Below are positions 24,101 through 35,212 of a DNA stretch of 64,000 nt, piece after piece (position 1 is the first letter of the stretch; every line of letters starts with the position of its first letter). The position numbers and the translations under genes are program-made. The notes under the pieces were generated by a model. The model did no database searches. It was not told where the DNA came from and saw only the letters and a program-made list of their open reading frames with translations. The DNA comes from Heligmosomoides polygyrus polygyrus. Lineage: Eukaryota > Nematoda > Chromadorea > Rhabditida > Heligmosomidae. The stretch is from contig OX377203.1 in NCBI GenBank assembly GCA_947396885.1, positions 26,043,253 through 26,107,252 on the forward strand, read 5' to 3'.

Positions 24101-27100
24101 TTTTCCATCGGATGCTTTCAGTTGCTGCTTATCGGGGCTAGCCAGCTGCTCAATTATGCAGTCTGAAAACGGTTTAGAAAGCTATCAAATGGAGAACAAC
24201 ACAAGTATCAAGAGCAGAAACGACAAATGACATTCCAAATCTGCACACGAAAACTCACATGTCAAAATATCAAACTCGAGATTTGTAAGAAACTTCAGGC
24301 TCTCAACAACCGGTTGGATTAAGTTATCAAATGTTTGCACCTGAAAATTCGCCAATAATTCCATTTAGTAGGGAACAGGAGCACATCTAGAATAGGAAAG
24401 CAATAATGATTGATAACATACGAGAACATTGTGTTAGAAACGGTGGGTCACCAGTACGAATCAAGTACATGAATAAACGATAAATGAGTAAAGCCATATA
24501 ATTGTGATAGTTTAATTATGAAAGTATGGAAAACAAAGACCTAATTTGGTTTCCGTTTCGAAGCTTTGCTCATAAAGGATTTTCGGCAGTGAGTTGTTAA
24601 CTCTTTAAAGTTTCTTTCTGTGGGTAGAAAAGAAAGACTAGAGCACTGGTTAAACTGAAGCCCGTTTGTTAATGAGCTTGAAAACAAGTCTATTATATCG
24701 TTTGTTCAGATAGAAATGAAATTCTCAATAGAATGGAGCGATGTTCAGGTAACCAAACTAGTTATCCCACGAATCTGAGGCAGACTGGTAAATTAATCCG
24801 AAGAAGACAAAATAGCATTCGCGTTTTAAGCGCGCAACAAGAACGGATTTAAAACCCATTCAGTGGAACTGTCCGGAATATGGGATCCTTCCAAGATGTG
24901 ACGGAATAAGGATCGTTTTCCAACTGGAACAATGTTAAGGTAACATATTCACTGTCCGTCCGTTGCTGAAACTTGGCGTAACGACGAACATAAATAGTAG
25001 AAGTACTTCAGGCTTGAAAACAAGTCTATTATATCTTGAACGTTAACCGGATAAAGATATAATACAATCTTAGTCTCAGGCTTGAAGCACTTCTACGATT
25101 TCTGTTTAAAGAATGAGTTCAAAATTCAAAATTTTAAGAAACTTAAACAGCAAAAGATCAATTCAAACATAGCTAAACCAGTACCAGCTAATCAGTCAGA
25201 ATGAAAATCTTTGAAACCATTACCTGGCTAAGCAAATAGTCGAACACGGTAATCGGATGAATGTGGCATAGCTTTCCCAGTTGTCTACCCATCACACGAA
25301 CAGTTTCCTTGGATAAACGCCTAAAACAAGCACAACTGATAAACATTCTACGCACAGCAACAGCCAACTGCACAAAAGGCTCTGCCTAAAAAAGTTGCAC
25401 CCGGGTCATGAGTGGTACGCCTCGCCATTATGAATGAGACAGAAAACTGGTGATGATAACTTCCCGTAGAGTTATATAGCACTGGGTAGCGAGGATCGAA
25501 CGCAAGCCCATCTCATGACTGCCGATAAAGAATGAAAGAACCAAAAATCGGCTATCCACAAGGCTATGGGACGACTAGCCACTTGTATTGCACCACGCAG
25601 GTTATTGGATATGAGGGTACGTTCAGCAGAATCCGAATCAAATAGCTTTCACTAAAACCTTTAGTCCGATCCAAAAAATACGTTTTGTGGAGAAAAAACC
25701 CAATGTCAGTCAGTCACTAAATATCACCTCATCAGAAGAAATCATGAAGAGCGGCTAACTTTACATTTGATGGGATCTTATGTTAAATGGTAATAGGCTT
25801 ATTTCTCTAACACATGAATCGTTTTGGCAAAACGTTCGCACTTGAGATAATTAAGAATTTGTTTGGACTCTCTAAACATTCATCGTCGTTTCTCATCGGC
25901 TTAGTATATTTACTGACTCTGAGATAACTGACACTTAAGAATCATAGAACGAAAAACTGCACTGTAGCGTCTAGCCCGCACTCACTTCAACACATATTTC
26001 GTCCTTCCGAGCACCTTGCCGCGCATAATATTCACTTCTGGATGACGCAGCGTATTGCCGAACTTCCAGCTAAAATTCCAGAACTGATCGTGAAACTGCG
26101 AAACGCTGTTGATGGGATACTGTAGTTTAAAACTCACTGCCCATAAAGACGATATCTCCATGTATATGGGAAGAATTGAAGCAATGTCCACACCTCTTCG
26201 GATAAGCCAGCATTAAACTCCGACAGAGATAAGCCAGGCAGAATCACCTCGTCGACAATATCCATCATGGCTCTTGACACTGAAACGATGCAGTTTTGGC
26301 GTCTGAACATCGCACAACCCTTTGCTACAGGAGATGCCCTATGCTATACTGAGACCTATTCCTAATGACGACAGCAACAGCTAAGACCTATCGTGAGGCT
26401 CATCGCCTGTGGAGGGCTGCCCGATGTTCACCGATTTTTATGTCTTAAGCAGATGACCAACCACTGTCCTTGAAAAGCATGAAAAAGTCCCTAGACTACT
26501 TCAGATACCTGTCCCTTCTTCACGGAGAGGTTAAGTATTATGAAGTTGATATGCACCATTCCGCAGTGCCACTTTTATTAGACAAAGAATGCTTTTGGGT
26601 ACAAAGGAAAATTACTGCAGCACTGCTCACTCGCAGCAGATTCATAAAAACTGTTACACAACTCAGTGCCCATCGAGCAACTTTCCGGTGGTTCTAACCT
26701 TTGCACTGCTCCGAAAACCTTACACAGTTCCAATTCATCACCACCACTATCACATCTGAATTCCTAAGAGAAAATTGGACGCTATACATTTCCGTGATCA
26801 GAGAGCAAACGGATACAAAAATAATCTAGCCGAAAGAGGACAGCGATACGCCCACCTACCTGGTGAGTCCACTGGCGTTCCATCAGGTCCTTTCGGGTGC
26901 TCTCGATAGAAGGCGAGAAGAAGGCGAACCAGCCGCGTCATAATTAATGGGCGATAGGCCAGTCGAGGTCCAACATACCAGAGCACGGACGTCAGCGAAG
27001 CCAAACCAGACCAAGATGAAACCTTCAACGAATGTTGACGACTGCAGAAGCGACCGATTCACAGAAGAATTAATTAAAATCGGCTCACACGCTCGACAGA

Positions 27101-30100
27101 TGGCGTATTTTCACGGGGTTTCGTGTGCGGAGTGATGTCTTCTAATTTATTCGAGCACTTCTCTGCATAGAAACTCTCTATGGATCTCCCAATCAGATCA
27201 GATATAGCGTTGCTGATTCGAGTACTAGAAGAGAGGGTTGTTGTAATTGTGAATATTCTCTGGTGGTTCTAAGAGAAAGAACACAGGATAGCACATACAT
27301 TTCTGGGATAAAAATTAGTTGAAGGTTGTAGTGCATACTTTACCTGTGAACTACAATACAACATTTGTAACCATCCATCTTTTTTATATCACTGAGAGCA
27401 GGTAATAATTGAGAAAAAAACAATGCGACAACTAGAGGTCAAAAGGGAAAAATCCTACAGGTGACTTATATTCCGAAGAGAGAATGCTCTCATAGTCACT
27501 TAATTCGCTCATGCACCCAAGGAACGTAACGAGTTCAGTTTCCGGATGAAGGTCAGCCACACGTCTGCTAGCAGACCTATATAGAAGCACTAAACACTAT
27601 GAAACCCGATGCTTTACGAGGTGGGACCTTAACCTACAAATGATTCAAAATGCGGACTGGCGAGTGGACAGTATCGCTGGAATGACCAGAAACACTTCCA
27701 CGCTCCAAACCGGAGCTGCAATAGAACAACCATAAAGGGGATTCGTAACCTTAACGACGTTGTGTAACACGATATCGTCTAAGTCTTCCGAGAAAATAGG
27801 CAGATCCCTAACCGAAGTGAAACGCTGTTGAATGCAAGGGCAACAAGACTCAACCACAACCAACAGTTCCACTAATCACTGTCATTAACCATGCATTAAC
27901 TAGCCTACATTGGTGTGTCCTTATTCCTCACCCTTGCTATTTCGCAATTTTGCCAGAATGCAGTTATCGTGAGGAGAGCCATGAGAAAATTTCAATTCTT
28001 TGACGCACTAACCTCGCCTGGACCGCATAGTACTCCGGAAGGCGATCGATTAAGGTCTTCGCTAGAGACCACGCTCCATCTTCAATAAGGGCGCACACCA
28101 AACCGAGTTTCTGGTTGGTGGATAGAACAGCCTCCTAAAAATGCTAATTAAAACCAGTACTGGCATCATTACTATTACGAACTGCAACAGACAAGAAGAC
28201 GGACTTTCTTACAGGTAAAACGTTGACGTACTACCTCGTTAAGCTCCGCAGCAAGTTTAGCGTCATCAGCTTCTTGAATAGCGGCGACTGTTGCGAATGA
28301 CACACCAACGATGGACTGTCCAGTGTCCATAGCATCGACATTTGCATTGCGGGATGGCTCCACGGGAATATTCGATGCCAAAATAGTTTCGGCCTGAAAA
28401 TCGTATGCAAAAATTTCTACGCCACAAATTCAAACGATATAAAACAACAAAAATAGCGGATAAATAAAAAAGCTGCTTCGCAGCATTGCTCTAATGTTGA
28501 ATGCCCCTGAGTTGGTTAAAGAGTAACAGCTCATACATACATACATACACAACCATTGTGATTTTCAGGCAGCAGGTTCCATACGGCAAAAACAGTCAAG
28601 TCAAAAAGTACTCATCGAATCCACGCATCCTAAGCGTCGAGGGACCGGGCGTTTTAGTTCACCGTCTTTCCCTTGAAATTGCTGCTGTCAGCTGCTGATC
28701 CATAATCCTATGATATGGGGTCACCCAGCAACTTAACAACAACCGGCATTCGATGACCCCGAACATTTCCTGAGATCTATTGCTGACCGAGCGAAATATG
28801 ATAGGAACCAGCTCACCTTCCTAGCCCGTTCACCAGCTTTAGCTGCTCGAGCACGGTGCGTCTCCTTTATGCCCTCAGCTTTCGGAATCATCTTAAATCA
28901 TTCACCGTGGTTCATTCACGTCAAATATGGTACGCCATGCTGAAACAAAGCTAACACAAAACTTACAAACGCAGTGATTTTCATGAGATCGATCATGTCT
29001 TCTCGGATAAGCGACGAGGTTATAACATACAGAGAGAAAGGAGTTACTTTTCCAGCAGCCTAAATCGAGACGCAATCAGACAAATATATACTTGACTGAT
29101 TTCTTTGAAGAACAAGTGCAAGTCTATTACATTGTCTAAAGCAAACATCATATTCAAAGAATGTAACAATACATTACAGTAACGAGACAAACAACATTTG
29201 AATGGCAGCGATCGATATATCAATAAATGTAGCTTTAACACGAAGCTCGCGGCTTTGAAAGTTCAAGGGTTAACGGAAAATGAAGTACTCTACATGTTCT
29301 CTCCTTGTAAAACCTTGGCGTTGTTTAGGTATTTTATGTTCTTAGCCGCTGAACCAGCTTGCAGAAAGGATCAGCCTTTATTGAGCGGTCTGCGGTTTCG
29401 ACCCCGGAAAAGGAAGTGTTCTTAATAAGCTTGAGGTAGATGGAATGGGCTCTCCTTACTAGAAAATTGAACCTAAGCGAGGCATTAGTTCTACTTTGAT
29501 CTAGCCACCGAAAGCTGAGGCCTCAAATTTGAGGAAGCAGAAGGGTCTACAAGTACAGATCAACTGAGACAGAAACATATGGGAAAATTTACAGTGCACA
29601 ACAAGGCTACCACCCTAACCCCCTAACAAATCAGCTATCGAATGCCGTTACGTAACACAAGGCTGAACTACATGTGAAGTAACCAAGGCTTCTCCAGGAT
29701 AGCGCCACGGAATAGAGAGGAATGCGCAGTCATTAGAAAGCCCACTACGGTACACTTAATCAAATTCCTCACATGATAGAATGTGTACTTGAATCCGAGC
29801 AGAGTGCACAAGTAATCCTTGTTAGCCTTGATTTCCTTCAGCAGCGACACATAGAAATCTTTCTGCGTGGCACAGCACTCATAACACTCCAATGCGATGT
29901 CGATTACGCGATTGGGATCAAGATTGAACTGTCCTAAAATGAGGAAGGATTGACGGTAAAAGAGGGTCGCTGCCAAAAAGGGAACCACTGATTGCTGAGG
30001 GCACGAACCAATGAGGCATAAGACTCTGGTCATCATCGTCTTGGCTGGAAGTCCACCACCAGCGTCCATAAGTTCAGTGATCAACTTCGCGTAGCCCTCG

Positions 30101-33100
30101 CTCTCCTCGCGAAGCAAATTGTATTTCGCCTGCTTATAGCTGAAAGAAAGAACAATTTCGATAGCACGAAGGCACGTTCTAAAGAAGGGGTAACAAACAG
30201 TGATTACGGCGAACCGGGAAGCCTCTGAATACGGACAGGAAATGTTATCTGACCAGCGCAAAGAAAGGGTCAGGAAAGGAGAGATACGATGAAACTCCGG
30301 CTGAGTCCATTGTCGCTTTAACCCGCGCTATCTCTACTATTTCTGATCTGCAGACCACATCAATGACGTGAAATTGTTACTACTATCGCTACTCTTCAGA
30401 CATGGAATTCAATGGCCGCAAAACGCACAAGCACCCTTGTGTTCTGGAACATCTACCGGCGAAGAATGCAAAACAGATGCTTGTCAGGTATCCTGTCAGA
30501 GTAAACTGCAACTGACGTTTTATCACTTTTAAGCAGATCAACGTTAGTAGCGCCCTTTATCCTATTCGAAAGGATGCACCACTAAAAGAGAAACACCAAC
30601 AGTGTGGCCTTTCCTGGCTAGGAAACTGCAATTAAGGGTCCTCTTGTGAGCCAGCTCTTTATAGGATAGTTTAGTTCCAATCGTATCGCAATTGTCACAC
30701 ACACATAAAGTCCAAAAGCGGAAACAGAAAGGGAAAAGGGGAATAGTAAGCGGGAAAAGAAGAAAAGTTAAACTCTTTCCAATGGGTGAAGAGAAGACAC
30801 CAAGGCACTATTGTACTTTCGGGACTCCAAGAGGTCGAGGAAAGGTCGAAAAAATTTCTTCGCCCAAATCTCGCCCAGGGGATTATTTGGCGTGCTGATC
30901 ACATCCGTTTATGAAATTTTGGTCGATTACGGTAGGTTACGGTAGGTACGGGGCATTATCAGGTCATAATCACCGATTTCACCCAAGTTTCGCCTAGGGA
31001 GTGATTTGGGGTGCTGATCACGAGTCGACATCCATTTTTTGTTTTACGCTGGAGTACAGTAGGTTACGATAGCTACGGGTGGATAAGTCCATGACCACCG
31101 ATCTCTCAAAAACTTCGCCTAGGGGTATTATTTGGGGTGCTACGGTAATGGCACAGCATGCAAGCGGTCCCTGGCGATCGCCTGAAAGAACGCTATGCTG
31201 ATTTAGGCAGGGGATGGAACTCCAGTGACGCACCCGTGCTAAAATTGCCTACATGCTGGAGTTCCCTTTCTTGCCCAAAATGGGAGCAAATAAAACGTGG
31301 ATCTGTAATCGGAAAAAAAGGATAAGATTACATTTACATTCGCTGTATGTAGCTACTCACCGCGCCTGCCCGATGCGCCATGCTATGGTGACTCCCCTAA
31401 CTACCATAGCGTCCAATAATCTGTTATCAACGTTTTCCTTAGAAGATGATTAGATGCCGCCACTGCTGTCCAAAGGTAAGATACTTCTTCAGATATTCTA
31501 GAGCATTCCTTACCCCCCTTCCCCGCTGGACGAAATATGGGCGAGATCGATGGCCATGACCTTATTCACCCGTACCTACCGTAACCTACTGTACTCAGGC
31601 GTAAATAGAAAAATGGATGTCGGACTCGTGATCAGCACCCCAAATAACCCACCCCGCCTCCTCTAGGATTAGTTTGGGCGAAATCGGTGATTGTGATCTA
31701 GACAGTTTTAGTCACCCGTAAGTACTGTAACCAACGGCAATCGACCGAAGTTTCGGAAACGGATGTCAGATTCGTGATCAGCGCGCCAAATACCCTCCTG
31801 GGCAAGGTTTCGGCGAAGATTTTTTTCGACCTTTCCTCGACCGCTGTAGTCCCGAAAGTACAACAGTGTCGACACCACCATACACTCGCCGGGTATGCCA
31901 TTGTACTTGTCTGATCGAAAGTGCAAAGGCAATTTGTGCTGTGCTGCACAGATAGAACTAGTGTTTTCACACCAATCAGGTAAACGTGACCTGCTGGATG
32001 AGTGCATGGCGTGAACCCTCCGTTTAACAGCGGAAAAATTCTGCTTTTCTATATTTTAGTATAGACCAAAATTCTTTGTAACTAAATGCTTAAGCAGCGA
32101 ACTTCTTTTGAAACTCTTGGGCGTGCGATTGTTTCCAGAGAGAGTCCAAGCAATGCTCTTAATAAGCAGCTTAGGTCCTTTGATCAATGGAAAGATTACC
32201 GTGAAAGTGGCAAGCCAAATCTATTATGAATGCTCTATTAGGCTACGCTTCCGCGTAACAGCCTTCTTCAGATGCTGGTACAGAAGAAAACTTAGAAATT
32301 ACTCGCCCAAAAATCGCTTTAAGTTAGGGGAGCTGAAAAAAAAAATAGTGCGAGAACACCGAGGGGGAGTAAGGGACTAAGACAGCTCAACCGATTTTAT
32401 GTAGGAGGCCGAGGGGCTGGTTAGCCAAACTTGCATTGAGGAAGGCATGGCTACGTGGACTATTTCAGTTTTTAAAGCTGCTCAGTTTAGATTGGAAAAA
32501 TCCATGTTGACTTAAAAGCGTTGGGCGTGAGGAGTCATATCTACAGGGTGAACCATAAGTCCTAAAACCAAATTAGGCGACCTTATTAGTTTTTTTTCCA
32601 ATGGCAGAGAACCACATACCTACTGTTACGTCGTATCTTTACCGCTATACTCTTTGCAAGTATCATGGTTGTAGCTGCTCTTAGAAAGTGGTGCGCTCTA
32701 ACGTAAAACTACCGAAAAACTTCCTTTGGCCCGCGGTGGAGCACTCCCATTCCGACGTAGCTGAATTTTCAAAGATTGGCGGTCGATCATTCGTTATTAC
32801 GCAGTCCTGTAGGGCAATTTAGGGCTCTCTCAATGGCGAGAATCAAATGAATGCAGCTGAACTACAACGGAATAACGCTATCAATTTTCTGATCATACAC
32901 GATGCAGCAACCAGCTGGAAAAAATGCAATATTCAGCCGTGTGCGTAATCTATTTCTACGCTATATGTACTTTTAGAAAGCTACAAGGAAAGCTCTACCA
33001 GTACACAAGTGAGACGAATACTCAGCTATGAGGAGAAGGGAAAAAAATTTGTGAGCGCAGTAGGAGTGCGTCGCTCAGGCTGGGTATTCAGCCGCAACTT

Positions 33101-34992
33101 CATTTGATGAAAAATGTCTCAAAGCTGAGCAATCCAGAAAGGTCAAAGTAATTGTGCCTTTAATGCTACCTTTGCGGAACATGGGGATTCGCAAACATAG
33201 GCTTCGCATGGCAGCTGTTCGTCTTACACGATTTTCCAAAATGTCTCCCTCACACCGTAGGTTTTTGTGTAGAAAGAGTAAAAATCAGTAAAATTGTTTG
33301 TTCGATAGGCGCAAAAAGACAACACCATATTTTTTGGACCCAACCGAGCCGTTTAAAGGCGAGATACACATTCTGGTAAAGCGATTGTGCTAAATGCAAA
33401 AAGAAAAGGACGTAGTAGCAGTCTTCCATCCATCTGCCAAACATCGTGCAAAAGACTTGCCGTGAAACTCATGCATCTTTAGATTTTTGACCATCGTCAT
33501 TTGTCATCCTAAAGAAATGTTCTACTCTATGTGGCATAGAAAAATTATTGTGTAATTCCAATTTCGTAAGAGGTAATGCGACGCGAGCTGCAAAGCTACC
33601 CATACAATCGAAAGGCTCTTACAAATCCAGGAGTGGCCGCTTTTGAATAATACCGCAATAAGCTACAAACCATGGCGAATAATGTTTCGAATTGCACCAA
33701 ATTGGTGCATTCATAGTCTCTTTATATACCTAAGTTTTTGATGCAGGGGTTATGGTTCACCCTGTAGGGTTCGTTCACTAAAGAATGCCTAAAGACGAAG
33801 TATGGAACCACTCGGAGCATATAGGAATACAACCTTCCAATGTCTAAGAGCCTTTAGGCTATCTTGTTTCAGCTGTTGGACAAATTGTAGTAAAATTAAG
33901 CAGAGAGCAGGAATACAGAGGACTAATGGAGTTGATTGTACTTCTCACTTACTAAAGGCGAGTTTTGAGTCGCACCAGCTGCTGCTTGTTGGTGGGTAGC
34001 GATGCCTCCAATACATCTAGTTCTATACGTAGTATATCGGCGGGAATTATCTGAAGAAAGAATGGATTAATGACGAACAGAAGGCGTTTCGTCGTCTCAG
34101 TTGCTAAGACATGTGAAGAAGAAGAAAGGAAATGAGCAAAGGAAGTGAGAAATGAGGAAGTGAGAATGACAGTACCTGGTCAGCAATCAAGTTGACGAAC
34201 TCAGTAAACCTGGAAACAGCTTTTTCCTTGTTCTCGGTAGAATGAGCATCACCTTCTACGACAACCAGGACATCTAGCAGTAATGACGGCAACAGCGGAG
34301 TAGTGCTCTAAACAGGGAACGATTCGAGTAAAAGTGAAACACAGACGGCACTAAGCAACTACCAGGCGCCGTACGAAACCAACTGAAAAATAACACGTGA
34401 ACTATGGCATTCAGCTGCTCCTTAAAGACACCGTAGGAAGTCACCATGTAAACTCACTCTGAGTTCCTGCAGCTTGCAAAACGCATCTTCCGGGGAGAGA
34501 TCAAGTGCAATCACTTTCTGACAAATGCCCAGAACAGACAACAAAACATCGCCATCGCCGATTCTCTGCATTCGACTACAACTCCTGAAACATGAGGAGA
34601 GGAATAAACTGAAATAGATAAACAAGCACTCTAAACAAAAACACTCCCTCATCCTGCGACCTGGAATTAAAACCAAAGCTAGCAGGGGAGAGAAAAAGAA
34701 TCCCCGTAACACAGGGAAACAACGGATCCCGCCGGAGAAGAAGAACAAACCAACCACAGCAGAGAAACAGGGACATGTCTACTCGAAGGAGAATGAATCA
34801 AACGAAATCCTCCTACAACACTTCCACAAGAAGCCACGCAAGTATCGCTGCGCTCCAATCGCAACGAGCGCCCGAATCAAATCCGCGCGGCGCGAACACG
34901 ACGGGGCGGACTTACGGTTCCTGACACATAGCCGCGGCCGCGAACGATCTAAGCTGCTCCAACATCTGACGAAGTGATCCCAGTTGCGCCAT
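10868..34992 (-). CDS. thoc-2: THO complex subunit 2 (THOC2), complete gene of about 37 exons
   Basis: THOC2 is the large scaffold of the THO/TREX complex, which couples transcription and splicing to nuclear mRNA export. I joined minus-strand exons by GT-AG signals, reading phase and colinearity with animal THOC2. Phases fit at each junction checked, giving about 1500 codons, close to the known size of animal THOC2. The strongest landmarks are the LLREESEGYAKL and FNLDPNRVID segments (29773-30139), SLSEFNAGL..YRLYG (26138-26279), GRQLGKL..FDYLLSQ (25224-25320), ENEANS..QRWHSD (18753-18893), and a K/E/R-rich tail (15438-16118). Most introns are 40-300 bp. The long ones are repeat-filled: 30140-33952, 19757-21630 and 12189-15437. 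The exon near 27.8 kb is weak and the last three exons are tentative. Block entries list the exon limits. Confidence 0.93.
11241..11975. other. Proposed thoc-2 intron, A/T-rich
   Basis: Short related motifs (GGACACTTTTAAAATC, GGACACTTCTAATC, TTGGACAAGT) are repeated at 11248-11325. No gene seen. Confidence 0.4.
12189..14140. other. Proposed thoc-2 intron, no gene seen
   Basis: Part of the proposed intron between the exons ending 15438 and starting 12188. No recognisable domain in its short open frames. Confidence 0.4.
14145..14372 (-). mobile_element. tRNA-derived SINE, diverged copy
   Basis: Same block order as the copy at 22730-23019 (CGCAGTCTACTTCTACG, then CCTTCCCAGGTAAA, then CGCCTCCTCTGACC), with many changes and a damaged promoter head. 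Confidence 0.6.
14500..15181 (+). pseudogene. LINE reverse-transcriptase C-terminal fragment
   Basis: The frame at 14777-15181 reads RLERMQKSFTKKLFIRTHVL, then NYYDIP, and ends EFSKFKKIVFHYLR. It matches the post-RT and terminal part of the 9130-10742 LINE. Upstream, 14530-14770 keeps traces of the preceding region (IDGITVEDVDKIKYL, then FDEHC) in shifted frames. It lies in the large thoc-2 intron in the opposite orientation. The A/T-rich 15182-15415 is probably its 3' tail. Confidence 0.75.
15438..22412 (-). CDS. thoc-2: thoc-2 exons 20-34 (C-terminal Tho2 region and charged tail)
   Basis: Exons: 22254-22412, 22091-22168, 21866-21966, 21631-21751, 19612-19756, 19080-19150, 18944-19021, 18753-18893, 17619-17720, 17461-17550, 17167-17229, 17000-17110, 16056-16118, 15742-15942, 15438-15674. 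Conserved blocks: RDTLLQLCTFLWSNVRPDDY, VFWMLSSYDIEVP, DEEKRQAEHVARI, FIQTCILPRVLFSESDA, IYCAKLIIILHQQ, LTENEANSIG, CHAQRWHSD, ECDGFPG, and VNYESFRRLCFKWQ. The last three exons turn into a K/E/R-rich, low-complexity tail, as THOC2 tails do. The final exon either ends in frame at 15414 or, more likely, is spliced at the GTGAGC donor at 15437. Confidence 0.92.
16690..16762 (-). mobile_element. SINE fragment
   Basis: Only the block CATTCTACTTCTACGG..TGTCG..GGCAATTTGCGTATTTGGC of the SINE family is left, inside a thoc-2 intron. Confidence 0.45.
19880..20470 (-). pseudogene. RTE-type LINE 3' fragment
   Basis: Minus-strand pieces read, in order: VVRPVVMNGAECWRANKE (20460-20395), RTAGVTRLDHVRN (near 20200), RLRWYGHVLRANGDTFRNIG (20130-20070), KRPKGRPRQRWLNTW (20040-20000), and HHTRRADLTSKWDKC with a stop near 19885. 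This is the conserved C-terminal region of RTE-clade reverse transcriptases. Frame changes between the pieces show that it is dead. It sits in the 1.9-kb thoc-2 intron, in the same orientation as the gene. Confidence 0.85.
21160..21345 (-). mobile_element. tRNA-derived SINE, 5'-truncated
   Basis: Keeps the CGTCACGCATTCTACCTCTACGGGAT block and the CCGGAGGGATGGAAGACTTAG block, and stops near the B-box region. It shares a thoc-2 intron with the RTE fragment. Confidence 0.6.
22730..23019 (-). mobile_element. tRNA-derived SINE, best copy with target-site duplication
   Basis: The element is bounded by an 11-bp perfect direct repeat, CTTCGGACTTA (22719-22729 and 23020-23030). On the minus strand the head has an A-box TGTAGCGCAGTCGG (about 23008-22995) and a B-box-like GGTTCGGATTTCC (about 22958-22946). 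A body of about 200 bp follows, with a tail TTTATCCTTTAA at the left border. It lies in the thoc-2 intron between exons 22254-22412 and 23246-23422. It is the reference copy for this family in the window. Confidence 0.85.
23246..29059 (-). CDS. thoc-2: thoc-2 exons 6-19 (central region)
   Basis: Exons (minus strand): 28967-29059, 28817-28891, 28235-28393, 28013-28134, 27813-27848 (weak), 26860-27041, 26138-26279, 25986-26069, 25224-25320, 24259-24340, 24068-24162, 23846-23928, 23654-23771, 23246-23422. Blocks matching THOC2 in order: TPFSLYVITSSLIREDMIDL, NQKLGLVCALIEDGAW, YVGPRLAYRPLIM, MMDIVDEVILPGLSLSEFN, FFPYTWRYRLYGHWK, GRTKYVLKRLSKETV, DNLIQPVVESLKFLTNLEFD, YCIIEQLASP, FDLLVLREVIQNMACIEG, and CILIAQQRECVVYRES. 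The segment at 27.65-27.85 kb also has an open frame with NVVKVTNPLYG that could be a better exon than the short one chosen. Confidence 0.9.
24680..25085. repeat. Short dispersed repeat pair in a thoc-2 intron
   Basis: GCTTGAAAACAAGTCTATTA occurs twice (about 24680 and 25013). An inverted form of AGAAGTACTTCAGGCTTGAA follows near 25080. Family unknown. Confidence 0.5.
28533..28552. repeat. (CATA)n microsatellite
   Basis: Five tandem CATA units inside a thoc-2 intron. Confidence 0.8.
29773..30139 (-). CDS. thoc-2: thoc-2 exon 5, hallmark THOC2 segment
   Basis: 122 codons between a CTTTCAG acceptor and a GTGAGG donor. Read with the preceding exon it gives KTRLYYKQAKYNLLREESEG, then YAKLITELMD, GQFNLDPNRVIDIALECYE, FYVSLLKE, and LLGFKYTFYH. 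These are near-diagnostic blocks of THOC2 across animals, and this exon is the firmest evidence for the gene's identity. Confidence 0.97.
30800..31885. mobile_element. Foldback element with about 330-bp inverted arms
   Basis: The left arm (about 30800-31140) and right arm (about 31520-31880) are diverged inverted copies: TTGTACTTTCGGGACT, then GGTCGAGGAAAGGTCGAAAAA, then TATTTGG(C/G)G.GCTGATCAC, then TACGGTAGGT. Each arm is itself built of two to three diverged units of about 120 bp, each with TTTGG(G/C)GTGCTGATCAC followed by GTAGGTTACG. A 380-bp centre separates the arms. No transposase recognised. It lies in the 3.8-kb thoc-2 intron. Confidence 0.7.
32542..33767 (+). mobile_element. Tc1/mariner-like element, strongly decayed
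   Basis: The ends are CTACAGGGTGAACCATAA (left) and its exact inverse TTATGGTTCACCCTGTAG (right), almost the same terminus as the maT-like element at 3124-4046. The plus strand near 32990-33150 has a trace of a helix-turn-helix end and linker (VRRIL, then RLGIQPQLHLMKNVSKL). No catalytic motif could be read. The right flank is GG where TA is expected. Confidence 0.65.
33953..34992 (-). CDS. thoc-2: thoc-2 exons 1-4 (N-terminal helical region)
   Basis: Exons: 34916-34992, 34458-34584, 34176-34307, 33953-34050. The start is placed at an ATG (34992) reading MAQLGSLRQMLEQLR. A longer option begins 15 codons upstream (MKLVF), so the start is only likely. Donors are GTAAGT, GTGAGT, GTACTG and GTAAGT; acceptors are TTTCAG, GTTTAG and CTTCAG. 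Exon 3 matches the THOC2 stretch around its first cysteine-poor helical repeats. Exon 4 ends LVRLKTRL, running in phase 2 into the YYKQAKYNLL of the next exon across a 3.8-kb intron. Confidence 0.82.
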
Positions 34993-35212
34993 CGGACCGC
35001 ATAGATTTATGATGACTGCGAACACTAACTTCATATCGTTGTGTTTGGCGTGTGAGCATTGGATTGTGAATGGAGCCGTCAAATACGCAATCAGCGGGCT
35101 ATCTAACAAGCTCTTAAGGACCGTAGATTATCTCTGCATTGTGAAATCTTGTCGGTTTTAAGCTAAGCAGACACCATTCAGTGAGAGAAGGCATACACTA
35201 CAGACCATCCAC
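34993..35212. promoter_or_regulatory. Probable thoc-2 promoter/5'UTR region
   Basis: This is the space upstream of the chosen thoc-2 start codon. Part may be coding if the upstream in-frame MKLVF methionine is used. No TATA or other motif can be claimed. Confidence 0.3.

Noticed and set aside
25380..25560. Possible lone tRNA or tRNA-derived element (GTTCGATCCT on the minus strand near 25490-25500)
   Set aside because: Only a B-box-like motif is present. No cloverleaf or A box at proper spacing was found.
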